Assembly: GCF_003367395.1 (NCBI RefSeq)
Contig: NZ_CP031417.1
Span: forward strand, 2,108,001 to 2,172,000
Source of the DNA: Pseudolabrys taiwanensis
GTDB lineage: Bacteria; Pseudomonadota; Alphaproteobacteria; Rhizobiales; Xanthobacteraceae
Reading direction: 5' to 3'
Length of the DNA stretch: 64,000 nucleotides
Below the pieces are notes generated by a model, which was not told the origin of the DNA, ran no database searches, and saw nothing but the letters and a program-made list of their open reading frames with translations. A program made the position numbers and the translations under genes. Of the stretch, positions 27,697-36,426 are shown one piece after another (positions within the stretch are counted from its first letter, which is position 1; each line of letters opens with the position of its first letter).

Positions 27697-27768
27697 GTCT
27701 GACACCGCGCCGGGACACGCATCGCCGCTTGCCCTCGTGCCGCCGCGAACCCACCTATACTGCTCGCC

Positions 27769-28545
27769 ATGCGCTCCCGCCGCTTCAGCCGCGTTGTTCC
27801 GATGTTCGCCATCCTGCTTCTCTTTCTCGGGCCGCTTGTCGCCCGCGCCGCGCTTTACGCCGTCGGCAACGACCCGCGTTCCTGGCGCGACGCCGACTGG
27901 TCGAGCGCGGGCCTGCTGCCGCCGGCGACCGCCGACAAGGACGCGCGCGTGGTCGTCTTCACCGGCACGACGGGCGCCTGGAAGGGCATCTTCTCGGTGC
28001 ACAGCTGGATCGTCTACAAGCCGGCCAACGCCAGCGCCTGGACGCGTTACGACGTGGTCGGCTGGGGCCAGCCGGTGCGCAACAACAACTGGCCGCCGGA
28101 CGGCCGCTGGTACGGCAATCTGCCGGTGGCGATCGCCGACGTGTCCGGTGCCGAAGCCGAAAAGATGATCCCGCAGATCGAGGCCGCGGTCAGCGCGTAT
28201 CGCTACGCCAAGGCCGGCGATTATCGCATCTGGCCGGGACCGAACAGCAACAGCTTCGTCGCCGCCGTGCTGCGCACGGTGCCCGAGCTTGGCGTGGCCT
28301 TGCCGCCGAATGCGGTCGGCCGCGATTATCGCGACGGCTTCTATGCGGGGCTCACCGACAGCCATACGGGCGTGGAGATCAGCGTCGGCGGTCTCGCCGG
28401 CTTCAAGCTCGGCTGGGTCGAAGGCGTGGAAGTGAACCTGCTCGGCCTGGTCGTCGGCATCGACTTGCGCCAGCCGGGCGTCAAGCTGCCGGGCTTCGGC
28501 CGCATCGGGTTTGGCGCGCCGGCAGCCGTGGCGCAGGCGCGCTAG
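27769..28545 (+). CDS. DUF3750 domain-containing exported protein
   Basis: A 258-residue protein with an N-terminal signal or anchor (about 8-27, ending ARAALYA). The DUF3750 core follows: DWSSAGLLPPA, VVVFTGTTGAWKGIFSVHSWIVYKP, YDVVGWGQPVRNNNWPPDG, WYGNLP, and WPGPNSNSFVAAVLR. The conserved H-S-W and GPNSNSF patterns recall papain-like transglutaminase or peptidase folds, but I cannot name a reaction. It is probably periplasmic. It is transcribed rightward between two repeats or gaps as a single gene. Confidence 0.75.
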   Translation: MRSRRFSRVVPMFAILLLFLGPLVARAALYAVGNDPRSWRDADWSSAGLLPPATADKDARVVVFTGTTGAWKGIFSVHSWIVYKPANASAWTRYDVVGWGQPVRNNNWPPDGRWYGNLPVAIADVSGAEAEKMIPQIEAAVSAYRYAKAGDYRIWPGPNSNSFVAAVLRTVPELGVALPPNAVGRDYRDGFYAGLTDSHTGVEISVGGLAGFKLGWVEGVEVNLLGLVVGIDLRQPGVKLPGFGRIGFGAPAAVAQAR

Positions 28546-28706
28546 CAGCGTTCGATCGGCCCGCCGGGCGGCGCGGTTCACATCCGGCTAACCACCCTCG
28601 CGCTGCGTTGCCGCCAAAGCGGCCATCATCGCGGTGTCACGGTTGATGCGACCGCCATGCCTGGCGTATTTCTGCAGGGTCGATCCAGAAAAGCTCGGCT
28701 CTCCTT

Positions 28707-29351
28707 ATGGTTACTCCCCTGCCCGACGCCAAGACAGCCGTTGCCATTCTCGCAACGGCACCGATTCCAGGCGTGGCCAAGACACAACTCATTCCGAGCA
28801 TCGGCGAGCAGGCGGCCGCCTTCCTGCAGGAGCGGCTGACGGACAGGGCTGTGACCACCGCCCTCTCGGCCGAGGTCGGCCGCGTCACGTTGTGGGGGAC
28901 GCCCGATACGAGCCACGACACGTTCCTCTCGATGGTGGCGCGCAAGCCGCTGACATTGCGCCCCCAGCCGGCGGGCGATCTCGGCGCGCGCATGCTGGCC
29001 GCCGCCACCGCCGCCCAGGGGCCGGTGCTGTTAATTGGGACCGCGTGTCCGGCGCTGACGCCGCGGCATCTGCGTAGCACCGCGAAGGCGCTTCAGGACG
29101 GCGCCGAAGTCGTGCTGATACCGGCCGAGGACGGCGGCTATGTGCTCATCGGCCTGCGCCGGCCCGAACCGTCTTTGTTCGCGCAAATCCCGTGGGGCAC
29201 GCCGAAGGTCCTCGCCGAGACGCGCGCGCGTGTCATCGCGAGCCGGCTCGTGCTGAACGAATTTCCGCCGCTGTGGGATGTCGAGACCGCAGACGATCTC
29301 CCGCGCATGCTGCGCGAGATCCCGGAGCTTGCGCTGACGGCGACCGGCTAA
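28707..29351 (+). CDS. DUF2064/TIGR04282 glycosyltransferase-like protein
   Basis: A 214-residue GT-A-fold protein of the DUF2064 family, some members of which are associated with arsenosugar synthesis. Features are AVAILATAPIPGVAKTQLIP, aligned with the usual nucleotide-sugar loop (KxPxPGxxKTRL, here with Q for R). GDLGARMLAAA, VLLIGTACPALTPRHL (usually GSDxP) and LIPAEDGGYVLIGL also fit. The usual Asp in GSDxP is Cys (GTACPAL), so metal binding may be altered. No arsenic gene is nearby, so the named role is not supported here. Confidence 0.75.
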   Translation: MVTPLPDAKTAVAILATAPIPGVAKTQLIPSIGEQAAAFLQERLTDRAVTTALSAEVGRVTLWGTPDTSHDTFLSMVARKPLTLRPQPAGDLGARMLAAATAAQGPVLLIGTACPALTPRHLRSTAKALQDGAEVVLIPAEDGGYVLIGLRRPEPSLFAQIPWGTPKVLAETRARVIASRLVLNEFPPLWDVETADDLPRMLREIPELALTATG

Positions 29352-29363
29352 GCGGCCGTCCGA

Positions 29364-30461
29364 TCAGGCCTTCGCCGCCGGCGCCCACAGCTTCGGGCCC
29401 GCGCGCAGATACTGCCGCGGCCGCTTCACGTCGGCGCCCAGTGCCTTGGCCGCGTGCCAGCCCCAGTGCGGATCGTCGAGGAAACCGCGGGCGAGCGCGA
29501 CCATGTCGGCGTGTCCTTCGCCGATAATCTGCTCGGCCTGCTCCGCCTTCACGATGAGGCCGACAGTCCGCGCGGCAATGCCGGCCTCCTGCTTCACCCG
29601 CGCGGCGATCGGCACGTTGTAGCCGGGCTCGCTCGGATTGCGAATATCGGCGGCAACGCCGCCCGACGACACGCAAAGGTAATCGAGCCCCTCGGCCTTG
29701 AGCGCCTTGGCGAGAGCGACGGCCTCGTCGGGCGTGATGCCGCCCTCCCGCCAGTCGCTCCCGGTGATGCGAGCGCCGAGCGGCACCTCGCGCGGCACGG
29801 CGGCGCGCACGGCCCGCGCGACCGACAACGGAAAGCGCAAACGGTTCTCGAACGAGCCGCCATATTGATCGGTGCGCTTGTTGGCGATCGGCGACAGGAA
29901 GCCGTGCAGCAGATAACCGTGCGCCATATGCAGTTCGATGGCATCGAATCCGATGCGCAATGCGCGTTTGGCCGAATTGACGAACGCGTCCCGGATACGA
30001 TTGAGATCCGCCTCGGTCGCCTCGCGCGGCGTGTGCCAGCCGTCGCCGAACGGAATCGGCGACGGGGCGAGGGTTTCCCAGGGGTCTTCGCCCGCCTTCA
30101 ACGACGTGACGCCGTCCCACGGCTTCTGCGCCGAACCCTTGCGGCCGGAATGGGCGAGTTGAACGCCGAACTTGGCGCTGCCCATGCGCCGCGCCTGCGT
30201 GATAACGCGCGCCAGCGCGAGTTCGTTGTCGTCACTGTAGAGGCCGAGGCAGCCATGGGTGATGCGCCCCGCACGCTCGACATGCGTCGCTTCCACCACC
30301 ACCAGCGAGGCGCCAGAATGCGCCAGCATGCCGAGATGCATCAGGTGCCAATCGGTGGCGCAGCCGTCGTCGGCCGAATACTGGCACATCGGCGAGACGA
30401 CGAGGCGGTTGGCAAGCTCGAGGCCCGACAGCTTGATCGGCGAAAACAACGCATGGCTCAT
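29364..30461 (-). CDS. Old yellow enzyme family NADH:flavin oxidoreductase (YqjM-like)
   Basis: A 365-residue FMN-dependent ene-reductase. Markers of the thermophilic-like/YqjM subgroup are C26 and Y28 in VVSPMCQYSADDG, HLGMLAHSGASLVVVE, and the ligand-binding pair in IELHMAHGYLLHGFLSP. RLRFPLSVARAVR and the phosphate-binding GHADMVALARGFLDDPHWGW motifs also match. These enzymes reduce activated alkenes such as enones with NAD(P)H. It is leftward and ends 13 bases from the convergent DUF2064 gene. A cytochrome c gene lies 38 bases upstream. Confidence 0.9.
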   Translation of the reverse strand: MSHALFSPIKLSGLELANRLVVSPMCQYSADDGCATDWHLMHLGMLAHSGASLVVVEATHVERAGRITHGCLGLYSDDNELALARVITQARRMGSAKFGVQLAHSGRKGSAQKPWDGVTSLKAGEDPWETLAPSPIPFGDGWHTPREATEADLNRIRDAFVNSAKRALRIGFDAIELHMAHGYLLHGFLSPIANKRTDQYGGSFENRLRFPLSVARAVRAAVPREVPLGARITGSDWREGGITPDEAVALAKALKAEGLDYLCVSSGGVAADIRNPSEPGYNVPIAARVKQEAGIAARTVGLIVKAEQAEQIIGEGHADMVALARGFLDDPHWGWHAAKALGADVKRPRQYLRAGPKLWAPAAKA

Positions 30462-30499
30462 GGAGAAAACTCGCGGTCGACGCGCGCCGGCCGGAATGG

Positions 30500-30826
30500 T
30501 CAGCGCTGCTGGATCGACTTCAGATAGGCAATGATGTCACCGACGTCATCGGCGTCAAACTTGAATTCGGGCATATCGGGATGGCCGGAAACGATGCCCT
30601 CGCCCAGCGCCTCCTCGAGCGATTCAATCGGATAGCGCTGACCGAGCGTACGGAAGGGGGGCGCGAATTTGTGCGGGCTGTCGCCGGTGCGGCCCACGGC
30701 GTGGCAGGAGGCGCACTCCTTCTGCAGCAATTCGGCGCCGTGTTCGGGATTGTCTTCGGCCAGCGCCGAAACGCTCAAGACCGCCCAAACCAGCGCGGCG
30801 CACGGGACAAGACGAACGGCACTCAT
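30500..30826 (-). CDS. Small periplasmic class I cytochrome c
   Basis: A 108-residue cytochrome c with a signal peptide (about 1-23, ending SALA). There is one haem site C38-A-S-C41-H42 in KECASCHAVG, and the axial Met is probably in SGHPDMPEFKF. A C-terminal helix (DIIAYLKSI) completes the class I fold. It could serve electron transfer to or from an oxidase or dehydrogenase. The start overlaps the stop of the TIGR03809 gene, so the two are coupled. Confidence 0.88.
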   Translation of the reverse strand: MSAVRLVPCAALVWAVLSVSALAEDNPEHGAELLQKECASCHAVGRTGDSPHKFAPPFRTLGQRYPIESLEEALGEGIVSGHPDMPEFKFDADDVGDIIAYLKSIQQR

Positions 30827-31071
30827 GCGGCTTCGCGAAAGACGTCCTGGATGTCCGGCAAGACGGGCGCCGGCCCGCCGGAGATTTGCTGAAAGGCCTT
30901 CGCGACTTTTATCACATCCAGCATGCGCGCGGCGAACTCTTCCTGGCTGGCATAATAGTGTCGCCAGCGGCCGCTACGATACATGTCGAGATAGGCGGCA
31001 ACACGACGCTCGGCGAGCGCATGCCATTGGCGCGCTGAGGCTTCGATGCTGAACCGGCTGAAAGCCGCCAT
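30823..31071 (-). CDS. TIGR03809 family protein
   Basis: About 82 residues from the ATG at 31071. The core ASARQWHALAERRVAAYLDMYRSGRWRHYY, with E and R helices to the end, is the pattern of the TIGR03809 family of Bradyrhizobium relatives (unknown function, roughly 80-90 residues). The frame remains open to 31218 and a longer form is possible, but the family length supports the shorter one. It is cotranscribed with the cytochrome c gene (four-base overlap). Confidence 0.65.
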   Translation of the reverse strand: MAAFSRFSIEASARQWHALAERRVAAYLDMYRSGRWRHYYASQEEFAARMLDVIKVAKAFQQISGGPAPVLPDIQDVFREAA

Positions 31072-31291
31072 GAAGGGGTCCGTGACCAAGGCCGGCTGTG
31101 GACCGCTCGATCGACGGATCGCGCGGTAACCGGCTAATGCACGCAGACGCCACCGCAAAAAGTTTTCAACTGATTCGATTCGTACAGTGATTCGTGCGAT
31201 TTCCCAAGGAAATCGCACGGCTCTATCCCCGCAATCCCTAGGCGGCCGGCTTCAGAAAGACCCGTACGAGTCAAGGCACGGCTAGGCCTTG

Positions 31292-32983
31292 TCAGCGCTG
31301 CGGCTCGCCCGCCGAAAGCTGTTGCCGCTGGGGCACGGCCGAGGTGGCGCTACCGTTCACGCGGTACAGCTGGAAGTTCGTGCCATCCTGCATGAGCGTC
31401 AGATGCGCCGGATCGGGATTGTCCGCATCGCTGTCGGTGAACAGCAGATAGACGTAGTCGTAGTGCTTCGGCCAATTATCCCAGTACTTCGGCGCGTCCG
31501 GGTCCTCGCGATCAGCAGCGATCAAGAGGCGCGCAACGGTCGGCGGCGTGCCGTCCTCGTTATCGACGATGCTGCGGTACTCGGGTTTGACGTGCAGCAC
31601 CTGCTTGCCCTTGACGCTGAACACGGTCGTCACCAGCGCCGAGCGTTCGATGATGGCGAGACAGGCGGCGTGAACGAGACCGTATTCGGCAACGTCGTCG
31701 CCGCCGTCACCCTTGGCATAAGCGACCAACACCTTGGCGCCAGGCTTGAGGCGCTTCACCGAGGCGCGGAATTCGCTGGTCGACGTCGACAGCTCCGCCC
31801 AGGTCACGTCCACCTCGATGACGCGCACCAGGAGCGTCACGACAAGGAAGGCCAGGAAGCCGCGGCGGACCAGACGGTGGCGCAGATCGATATCGGCGCA
31901 GGCGATCAGCATGAACACGAAGGCGATCGGCAGCCGCTGGTCGGCCATATAGGTCGCGAAGGCAACGCGCGGCATCGCCAGATAGACGATGCCGCAGACC
32001 GCGAGCATGACCCAGAACAGCGGGTGGAAGCGCACCAGATTGCGGCGCACGGCCCAGGCCATGCCGGTAATGGCAAGCGCCAGCAGCGCGAAGGCCGCGA
32101 TGTCCGAGTAGACCTGAACGGCGTAGATGAGGCCGTCGATCTTGCCGAGCCGCTCCCAATAGTTCTCTTCCGCCAGGCGCATGGTCGGGCTGAGCAGCAG
32201 CAGCGGCAGCGCCGGCAAGAACGGAATACCGGTGGCCACGAAATCGACGAGACGCCAGCCGAGCGGCTCCTGCCGGCGCGTCCATAGCCGGTACAGCTCC
32301 ATAGCCAGCAGGCCGACGCCGTACACGCCGAGCGCCGAGAGATGGCAGAAGAACAACGACACGGTGAACAGCGTCGAGACGCCGAGCCTGATCGCCCAAT
32401 GCTTCTCGCGCAGGAAGGTCCAGCACGCGAGCGCCCACAAAGCGAGGCCGATGCCGAAGATGTAGTTGGTCAGGCCGACCAGAAAGACGTGATTGTAGAG
32501 CAGCGGAAACGCGACCAGCGGAAACGCCGACCAACGCCCGAACAGCGCGCGGTTGAGCGCAATCGCGCCGGAGATCAGCAGCGCGAACATCGCGATCAGG
32601 AAGATCTGACCGGCATGATAGACCGACACCACGCGCGCGATCACGGGCACGATCAGGTCCATCATCAGATTGGGGATCGGCTGCCAGACGATCTCGTAGA
32701 AGCGCGACAGGTTCGGGTCCTTGCCGATATTGGCGATGACCTGCATGCGCGAGAGGTGATTGACGTAGTCCGACAGCGGCGGGACCGGATTGGTCCAGAT
32801 CGGGATCGACGCCACCACGAGCATCAGGATCGTGACCACCGCAATCTGGCCGCCGGAAAGGGCGGCCAGGCGCCGCCGCGGCGGTACGGCCGCGGGCTCG
32901 GGCGCCAGGGTCAGGCGGGGGTCATGAACGTTCATTTCGGCCGGTTCCGGGAAGGGCATGGCGTGCGACGATTCGCGCACCAT
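31292..32983 (-). CDS. Polytopic membrane protein of unknown function
   Basis: A 563-residue inner-membrane protein. A short cytoplasmic N-terminus is followed by a helix at about 47-65. A first large loop contains NPVPPLSDYVNHLSRMQVI, with the acidic residue placement seen in GT-C-like proteins. About ten further helices run to residue 400, and a soluble domain follows (about 400-563). I do not recognise a named family; a lipid-linked sugar transferase is one possibility. Start uncertain: in-frame ATGs at 32983, 32959 and 32935. It is monocistronic with a 150-base GC-rich gap upstream. Confidence 0.6.
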   Translation of the reverse strand: MVRESSHAMPFPEPAEMNVHDPRLTLAPEPAAVPPRRRLAALSGGQIAVVTILMLVVASIPIWTNPVPPLSDYVNHLSRMQVIANIGKDPNLSRFYEIVWQPIPNLMMDLIVPVIARVVSVYHAGQIFLIAMFALLISGAIALNRALFGRWSAFPLVAFPLLYNHVFLVGLTNYIFGIGLALWALACWTFLREKHWAIRLGVSTLFTVSLFFCHLSALGVYGVGLLAMELYRLWTRRQEPLGWRLVDFVATGIPFLPALPLLLLSPTMRLAEENYWERLGKIDGLIYAVQVYSDIAAFALLALAITGMAWAVRRNLVRFHPLFWVMLAVCGIVYLAMPRVAFATYMADQRLPIAFVFMLIACADIDLRHRLVRRGFLAFLVVTLLVRVIEVDVTWAELSTSTSEFRASVKRLKPGAKVLVAYAKGDGGDDVAEYGLVHAACLAIIERSALVTTVFSVKGKQVLHVKPEYRSIVDNEDGTPPTVARLLIAADREDPDAPKYWDNWPKHYDYVYLLFTDSDADNPDPAHLTLMQDGTNFQLYRVNGSATSAVPQRQQLSAGEPQR

Positions 32984-33135
32984 ACGGCCAGGAACCTGAC
33001 CCGCCGATGAACGGGGCCGACTAAATTCGCCCGAAAGCGGGCAAAGTTCCCGCCCGGTACCCCCCGCCTGCCGCCGACGGGCGACGCAGGCCAGGACTGC
33101 CCCCCGGCCCTACCCCGCCCCCCGGGGCCGCTTTC

Positions 33136-34110
33136 CTAGAGCTTGATCCGCAGCCAGTGGGCGAATTCGCCGACGATGCCGCGCCGGAACAGAAGCACGC
33201 AGGCGACGAAAATGACGCCCTGGATCACCAGCACCCACTCGCCCACCGAGGCCAGCTTGTACTGCATGACCAGGATGACGAACGCGCCGACCACCGGTCC
33301 GAAGATCGTGCCGAGGCCGCCCACCAGGGTCATCAGCACCACCTCCCCCGACATCGGCCAGTTCACGTCCGTGAGCGAGGCAAGCTGCAACACGATCGCC
33401 TTGGTGGAGCCGGCGAGGCCCGCCAGCGTCGCCGACAGCACGAAGGCCATCAGCTTGTAGCGGTCGGTCTTGTAGCCGAGCGAGATGGCGCGCGGCTCGT
33501 TCTCGCGGATCGCCTTCAGCACCTCGCCGAAGGGCGAGTGGATGATGCGATAGATGAACAGGAAGCCGCCGAGGAAGATGGCGAGCACGAAGACGTACAT
33601 CGTCATCTCGTTCTTGAGATCGAAGATGCCGAGGAAGTGTCCGCGCGGCACCGCCTGGATGCCATCCTCGCCGCCGGTGAATCTCGCCTGAAGGGCGAAG
33701 AAGTACATCATCTGCGCCAGCGCCAGCGTGATCATGGCGAAGTAGATGCCCTGACGGCGGATAGCGAGCGCGCCGGCGAGCAGGCCGAACACCGCCGCCG
33801 TCGCCGTGCCGGTCAGGATCGCGAGCTCGGGCGACAGGCCCCAGATCTTGGCCGCATGCGCGGACAGATAGCTTGCCCAGCCGAAATAGAGCGCGTGACC
33901 GAACGACAACAGCCCGACATAGCCGATCAGCAGATTGAAGGCGCAGGCGAACAGCGCAAAGCACATCGCCTGCATCAGGAACAGCGGATAAGTGACGAAA
34001 GGCGCGACGATGAGCGCCGCGACCATGATGACGAAGGCGATGGTCTCGCTCTGCGCCCGCAAGGCGGATGGCTGCTTTTGTGCCACGGGGTCCATTACGC
34101 GTTCCATCAC
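33136..34110 (-). CDS. livM: Branched-chain amino acid-type ABC permease (LivM)
   Basis: A 324-residue permease with about eight to nine membrane helices and the LivM pattern: FNLLIGYVGLLSFGHALYFG near residue 60 and NEPRAISLGYKTDRYKLMAFVLSA, the EAA-like loop contacting the ATPases. GGLGTIFGPVVGAFVI is also present. It is the last gene of the leftward importer set livG-livF-SBP-SBP-livH-livM, and its start overlaps livH by ATGA. HAAT-family importers carry leucine-type amino acids but also amides, urea or aromatic acids; the neighbouring ring-cleavage genes leave the substrate open. Confidence 0.9.
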   Translation of the reverse strand: MMERVMDPVAQKQPSALRAQSETIAFVIMVAALIVAPFVTYPLFLMQAMCFALFACAFNLLIGYVGLLSFGHALYFGWASYLSAHAAKIWGLSPELAILTGTATAAVFGLLAGALAIRRQGIYFAMITLALAQMMYFFALQARFTGGEDGIQAVPRGHFLGIFDLKNEMTMYVFVLAIFLGGFLFIYRIIHSPFGEVLKAIRENEPRAISLGYKTDRYKLMAFVLSATLAGLAGSTKAIVLQLASLTDVNWPMSGEVVLMTLVGGLGTIFGPVVGAFVILVMQYKLASVGEWVLVIQGVIFVACVLLFRRGIVGEFAHWLRIKL

Positions 34111-34994
34111 CTGCTCCGCCCGAACAATCCGGCCGGCCGCACCAGCAGCACAATGGCCATGATCACGAAAATCACCGTATTGGAAGCCTCGGGGAAGAAC
34201 ACCTTGGTCAACCCCTCGATCACGCCGAGCCCGAAGCCCGTGACGACGGCGCCCATGATCGAGCCCATGCCGCCGATCACCACCACCGCGAAGACGACGA
34301 TGATGAGCTCCGAGCCCATCTGCGGCGAGACGTTATAGATCGGCGCCGCCATCACGCCTGCGAAGGCGGCGAGCGCGACGCCGAAGCCGTAAGTGAGCGT
34401 GATCATGCGCGGCACGTTGATGCCGAAGGCCCGCACGAGCGTGGGGTTCTCGGTCGCCGCCCGCAGATACGCGCCGAGCCGCGTGCGCTCGATCACGAAC
34501 CAGGTGCCGATACATACGGTGAGCGACGCGACGATCACCCAGGCGCGATAATTCGGCAGGAACATGAAGCCGAGGTTCTGTCCGCCGCGCAGCGAGTCCG
34601 GCAGCGTATAGGGCAGACCGGCTGAGCCGAACGAATTGCGCGCGAGCCCTTCGAAGATCAACGCGAGGCCGAAGGTCAGCAGCAGCCCGTACAGGTGGTC
34701 GAGCTTGTACAGCCATTGCAGGAACAGCCGCTCGATGATGATGCCGGTGACGCCGACGAGGATCGGCGCCACGATCAGCGCCGGCCAATAACCGAGCCCG
34801 GTGTATTGCAGCAGCAGATAAGCCGCGAAGGCGCCGAGCATGTACTGGGCGCCATGGCTGAAATTGATGATGTTGAGCATGCCGAAGATGACGGCGAGAC
34901 CCAGACTGAGAAGCGCGTAGAACGAGCCGTTGATCAACCCGATGAGGAGCTGACCGAACAGAGCCGTCGACGGAATGCCAAAGATTTCGAACAT
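34107..34994 (-). CDS. livH: Branched-chain amino acid-type ABC permease (LivH)
   Basis: A 295-residue permease from the ATG at 34994; an upstream in-frame ATG lies in a palindromic repeat. The LivH signatures GLAVIFGMLNIINFSHGAQYMLGAF and GVALAAFAGVMAAPIY, and the loop with IVVFAVVVIGGMGSIMGAVV, are visible. It pairs with LivM to form the membrane channel. Between it and the upstream binding-protein gene lies a large stem-loop repeat that probably tunes relative expression. Confidence 0.9.
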   Translation of the reverse strand: MFEIFGIPSTALFGQLLIGLINGSFYALLSLGLAVIFGMLNIINFSHGAQYMLGAFAAYLLLQYTGLGYWPALIVAPILVGVTGIIIERLFLQWLYKLDHLYGLLLTFGLALIFEGLARNSFGSAGLPYTLPDSLRGGQNLGFMFLPNYRAWVIVASLTVCIGTWFVIERTRLGAYLRAATENPTLVRAFGINVPRMITLTYGFGVALAAFAGVMAAPIYNVSPQMGSELIIVVFAVVVIGGMGSIMGAVVTGFGLGVIEGLTKVFFPEASNTVIFVIMAIVLLVRPAGLFGRSR

Positions 34995-35012
34995 GCGTTT
35001 TCCGTGAGAGAT

Positions 35013-35124
35013 GCCCTCATCCTGGGAGGCGGCCAACCTTCGTTGGCTGCCGTCCCGAAGGATGAGGGCGGACCCTTGCACCTCACCCTTCGACGCGCGC
35101 CTTCGCGCGCGCCTCAGGGTGAGG
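35013..35124. repeat. Two stem-loops between binding protein and livH
   Basis: Imperfect stem-loop 35013-35069 (arms GCCCTCATCCT and AGGATGAGGGC) and stem-loop 35081-35124 (arms CCTCACCCTTCG and CTCAGGGTGAGG, with a CGCGCG inner stem) fill the gap between the abundant binding protein and its permease. REP-like structures at such junctions stabilise the upstream mRNA; that role here is inference. Confidence 0.75.
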
Positions 35125-35132
35125 TCCGTGCT

Positions 35133-36344
35133 TTAGCCCTTGACCAGCGGGCAGCCGCCTTCGTTCAGCGGACGGAAAGCTTCGTCCGCCGGGATGGTGG
35201 CGCGCAGCTTGTAGAAGTCGCCGGGATACTTCGACTCCGCCGGCGTCTTCACTTCGAACAGATAGGCCGGGTGAATCTTGCGGCCGTCGGCACGCACGGT
35301 GCCCTTGCCGAACAGCGGGTCGTCGGTCGGCAGCTTCTTCATCTCCTCGACCACCGCCTTGCCGTCGGCGGCGCTCTTCAGCGCGGCCACGGCCTTGAGG
35401 TAGTGCAGCGTGCCGGAATAGACACCGGCATGCACCATGGTCGGGAACTTGCCGGGCGCGTTACGCTCGGCCTGCCAACGCTTGGTCCACTCACGGTTGG
35501 CGTCGTTCATGTCCCAGTACCAGGTCTCGGTCAGCACCAGGCCCTGCGCGGTGTTCAGCCCGAGCGCGTTGACGTCGCTCGCGAACACCAGCAGGCCGGC
35601 GAACTTCTGGCCGCCCTTGACGATGCCGAACTCCGCGCCCTGCTTGATCGAGTTGATGGTGTCGCCGCCGGCATTGGCGAGACCGATGATCTTCGCCTTG
35701 GACGACTGCGCCTGCAGCAGGAACGACGAGAAGTCGTTGGTGTTGAGCGGGATGCGCACCTTGCCGAGCACCTTGCCGCCGTTCTTCTCGACCACCGCCG
35801 ACGTGTCACGCTCCAGCGCATGACCGAACGCGTAGTCGGCCGTCATGAAGAACCAGGTGTCGCCGCCGGTCTTCACCAGCGCCTTGCCGGTGCCGTTGGC
35901 GAGGTTCCAGGTGTCGTAGGTCCAGTGCACCGTATTGGCGTTGCACTTGGCGCCGGTCAGATCGGAGGCCGCGGGGCCCGAGCCGATGAAGACCTTGTTT
36001 TTGTTGGCAGCGACCTGGCTGATGGCGAGCGCGACACCGGAGTTCGGCACGTCGATGATCATGTCGACCTTATCGACATCGAACCATTGATTGGCGATCT
36101 GCGAGCCGATGTCGGGCTTGTTCTGGTGGTCGCCCGAGACGAGTTCGACCTTCACATTCGGATTGGACTTCTGGAAGTCGGCGATCGCCAGCTTGGCGGC
36201 AGCGACGGAACCGGGCCCACCCACGTCGGCATAAAGGCTCGACATGTCCGACAACACGCCAACCTTCACGGTGACCTGCTGCGCGCTGGCGACCCCGCAA
36301 GTCAGAACGGCGGCAAGCGCCGCCAAACCTATCGTCTTCTTCAT
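35133..36344 (-). CDS. livK: ABC substrate-binding protein, HAAT type (paralogue 1)
   Basis: A 403-residue periplasmic binding protein with signal peptide MKKTIGLAALAAVLTCGVASA. The type I fold follows, with KVGVLSDMSSLYADVGGPGS and VELVSGDHQNKPDIGSQIANQW. VHWTYDTW and a C-terminal KIHPAYLFEVK segment are also present. It is closely similar along its whole length to the next gene upstream. Both feed the same LivHMGF unit. The ABDxLGF... leucine-binding markers are not conserved, so the ligand is probably not leucine. Confidence 0.9.
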   Translation of the reverse strand: MKKTIGLAALAAVLTCGVASAQQVTVKVGVLSDMSSLYADVGGPGSVAAAKLAIADFQKSNPNVKVELVSGDHQNKPDIGSQIANQWFDVDKVDMIIDVPNSGVALAISQVAANKNKVFIGSGPAASDLTGAKCNANTVHWTYDTWNLANGTGKALVKTGGDTWFFMTADYAFGHALERDTSAVVEKNGGKVLGKVRIPLNTNDFSSFLLQAQSSKAKIIGLANAGGDTINSIKQGAEFGIVKGGQKFAGLLVFASDVNALGLNTAQGLVLTETWYWDMNDANREWTKRWQAERNAPGKFPTMVHAGVYSGTLHYLKAVAALKSAADGKAVVEEMKKLPTDDPLFGKGTVRADGRKIHPAYLFEVKTPAESKYPGDFYKLRATIPADEAFRPLNEGGCPLVKG

Positions 36345-36426
36345 CTGTTTCGTTCCTCCAATATTGTTCGATTCAGTTTATCGGCCCTGGCGGCCGAAGC
36401 CGCCAAGGCGAACGCGTTACGCGGCT

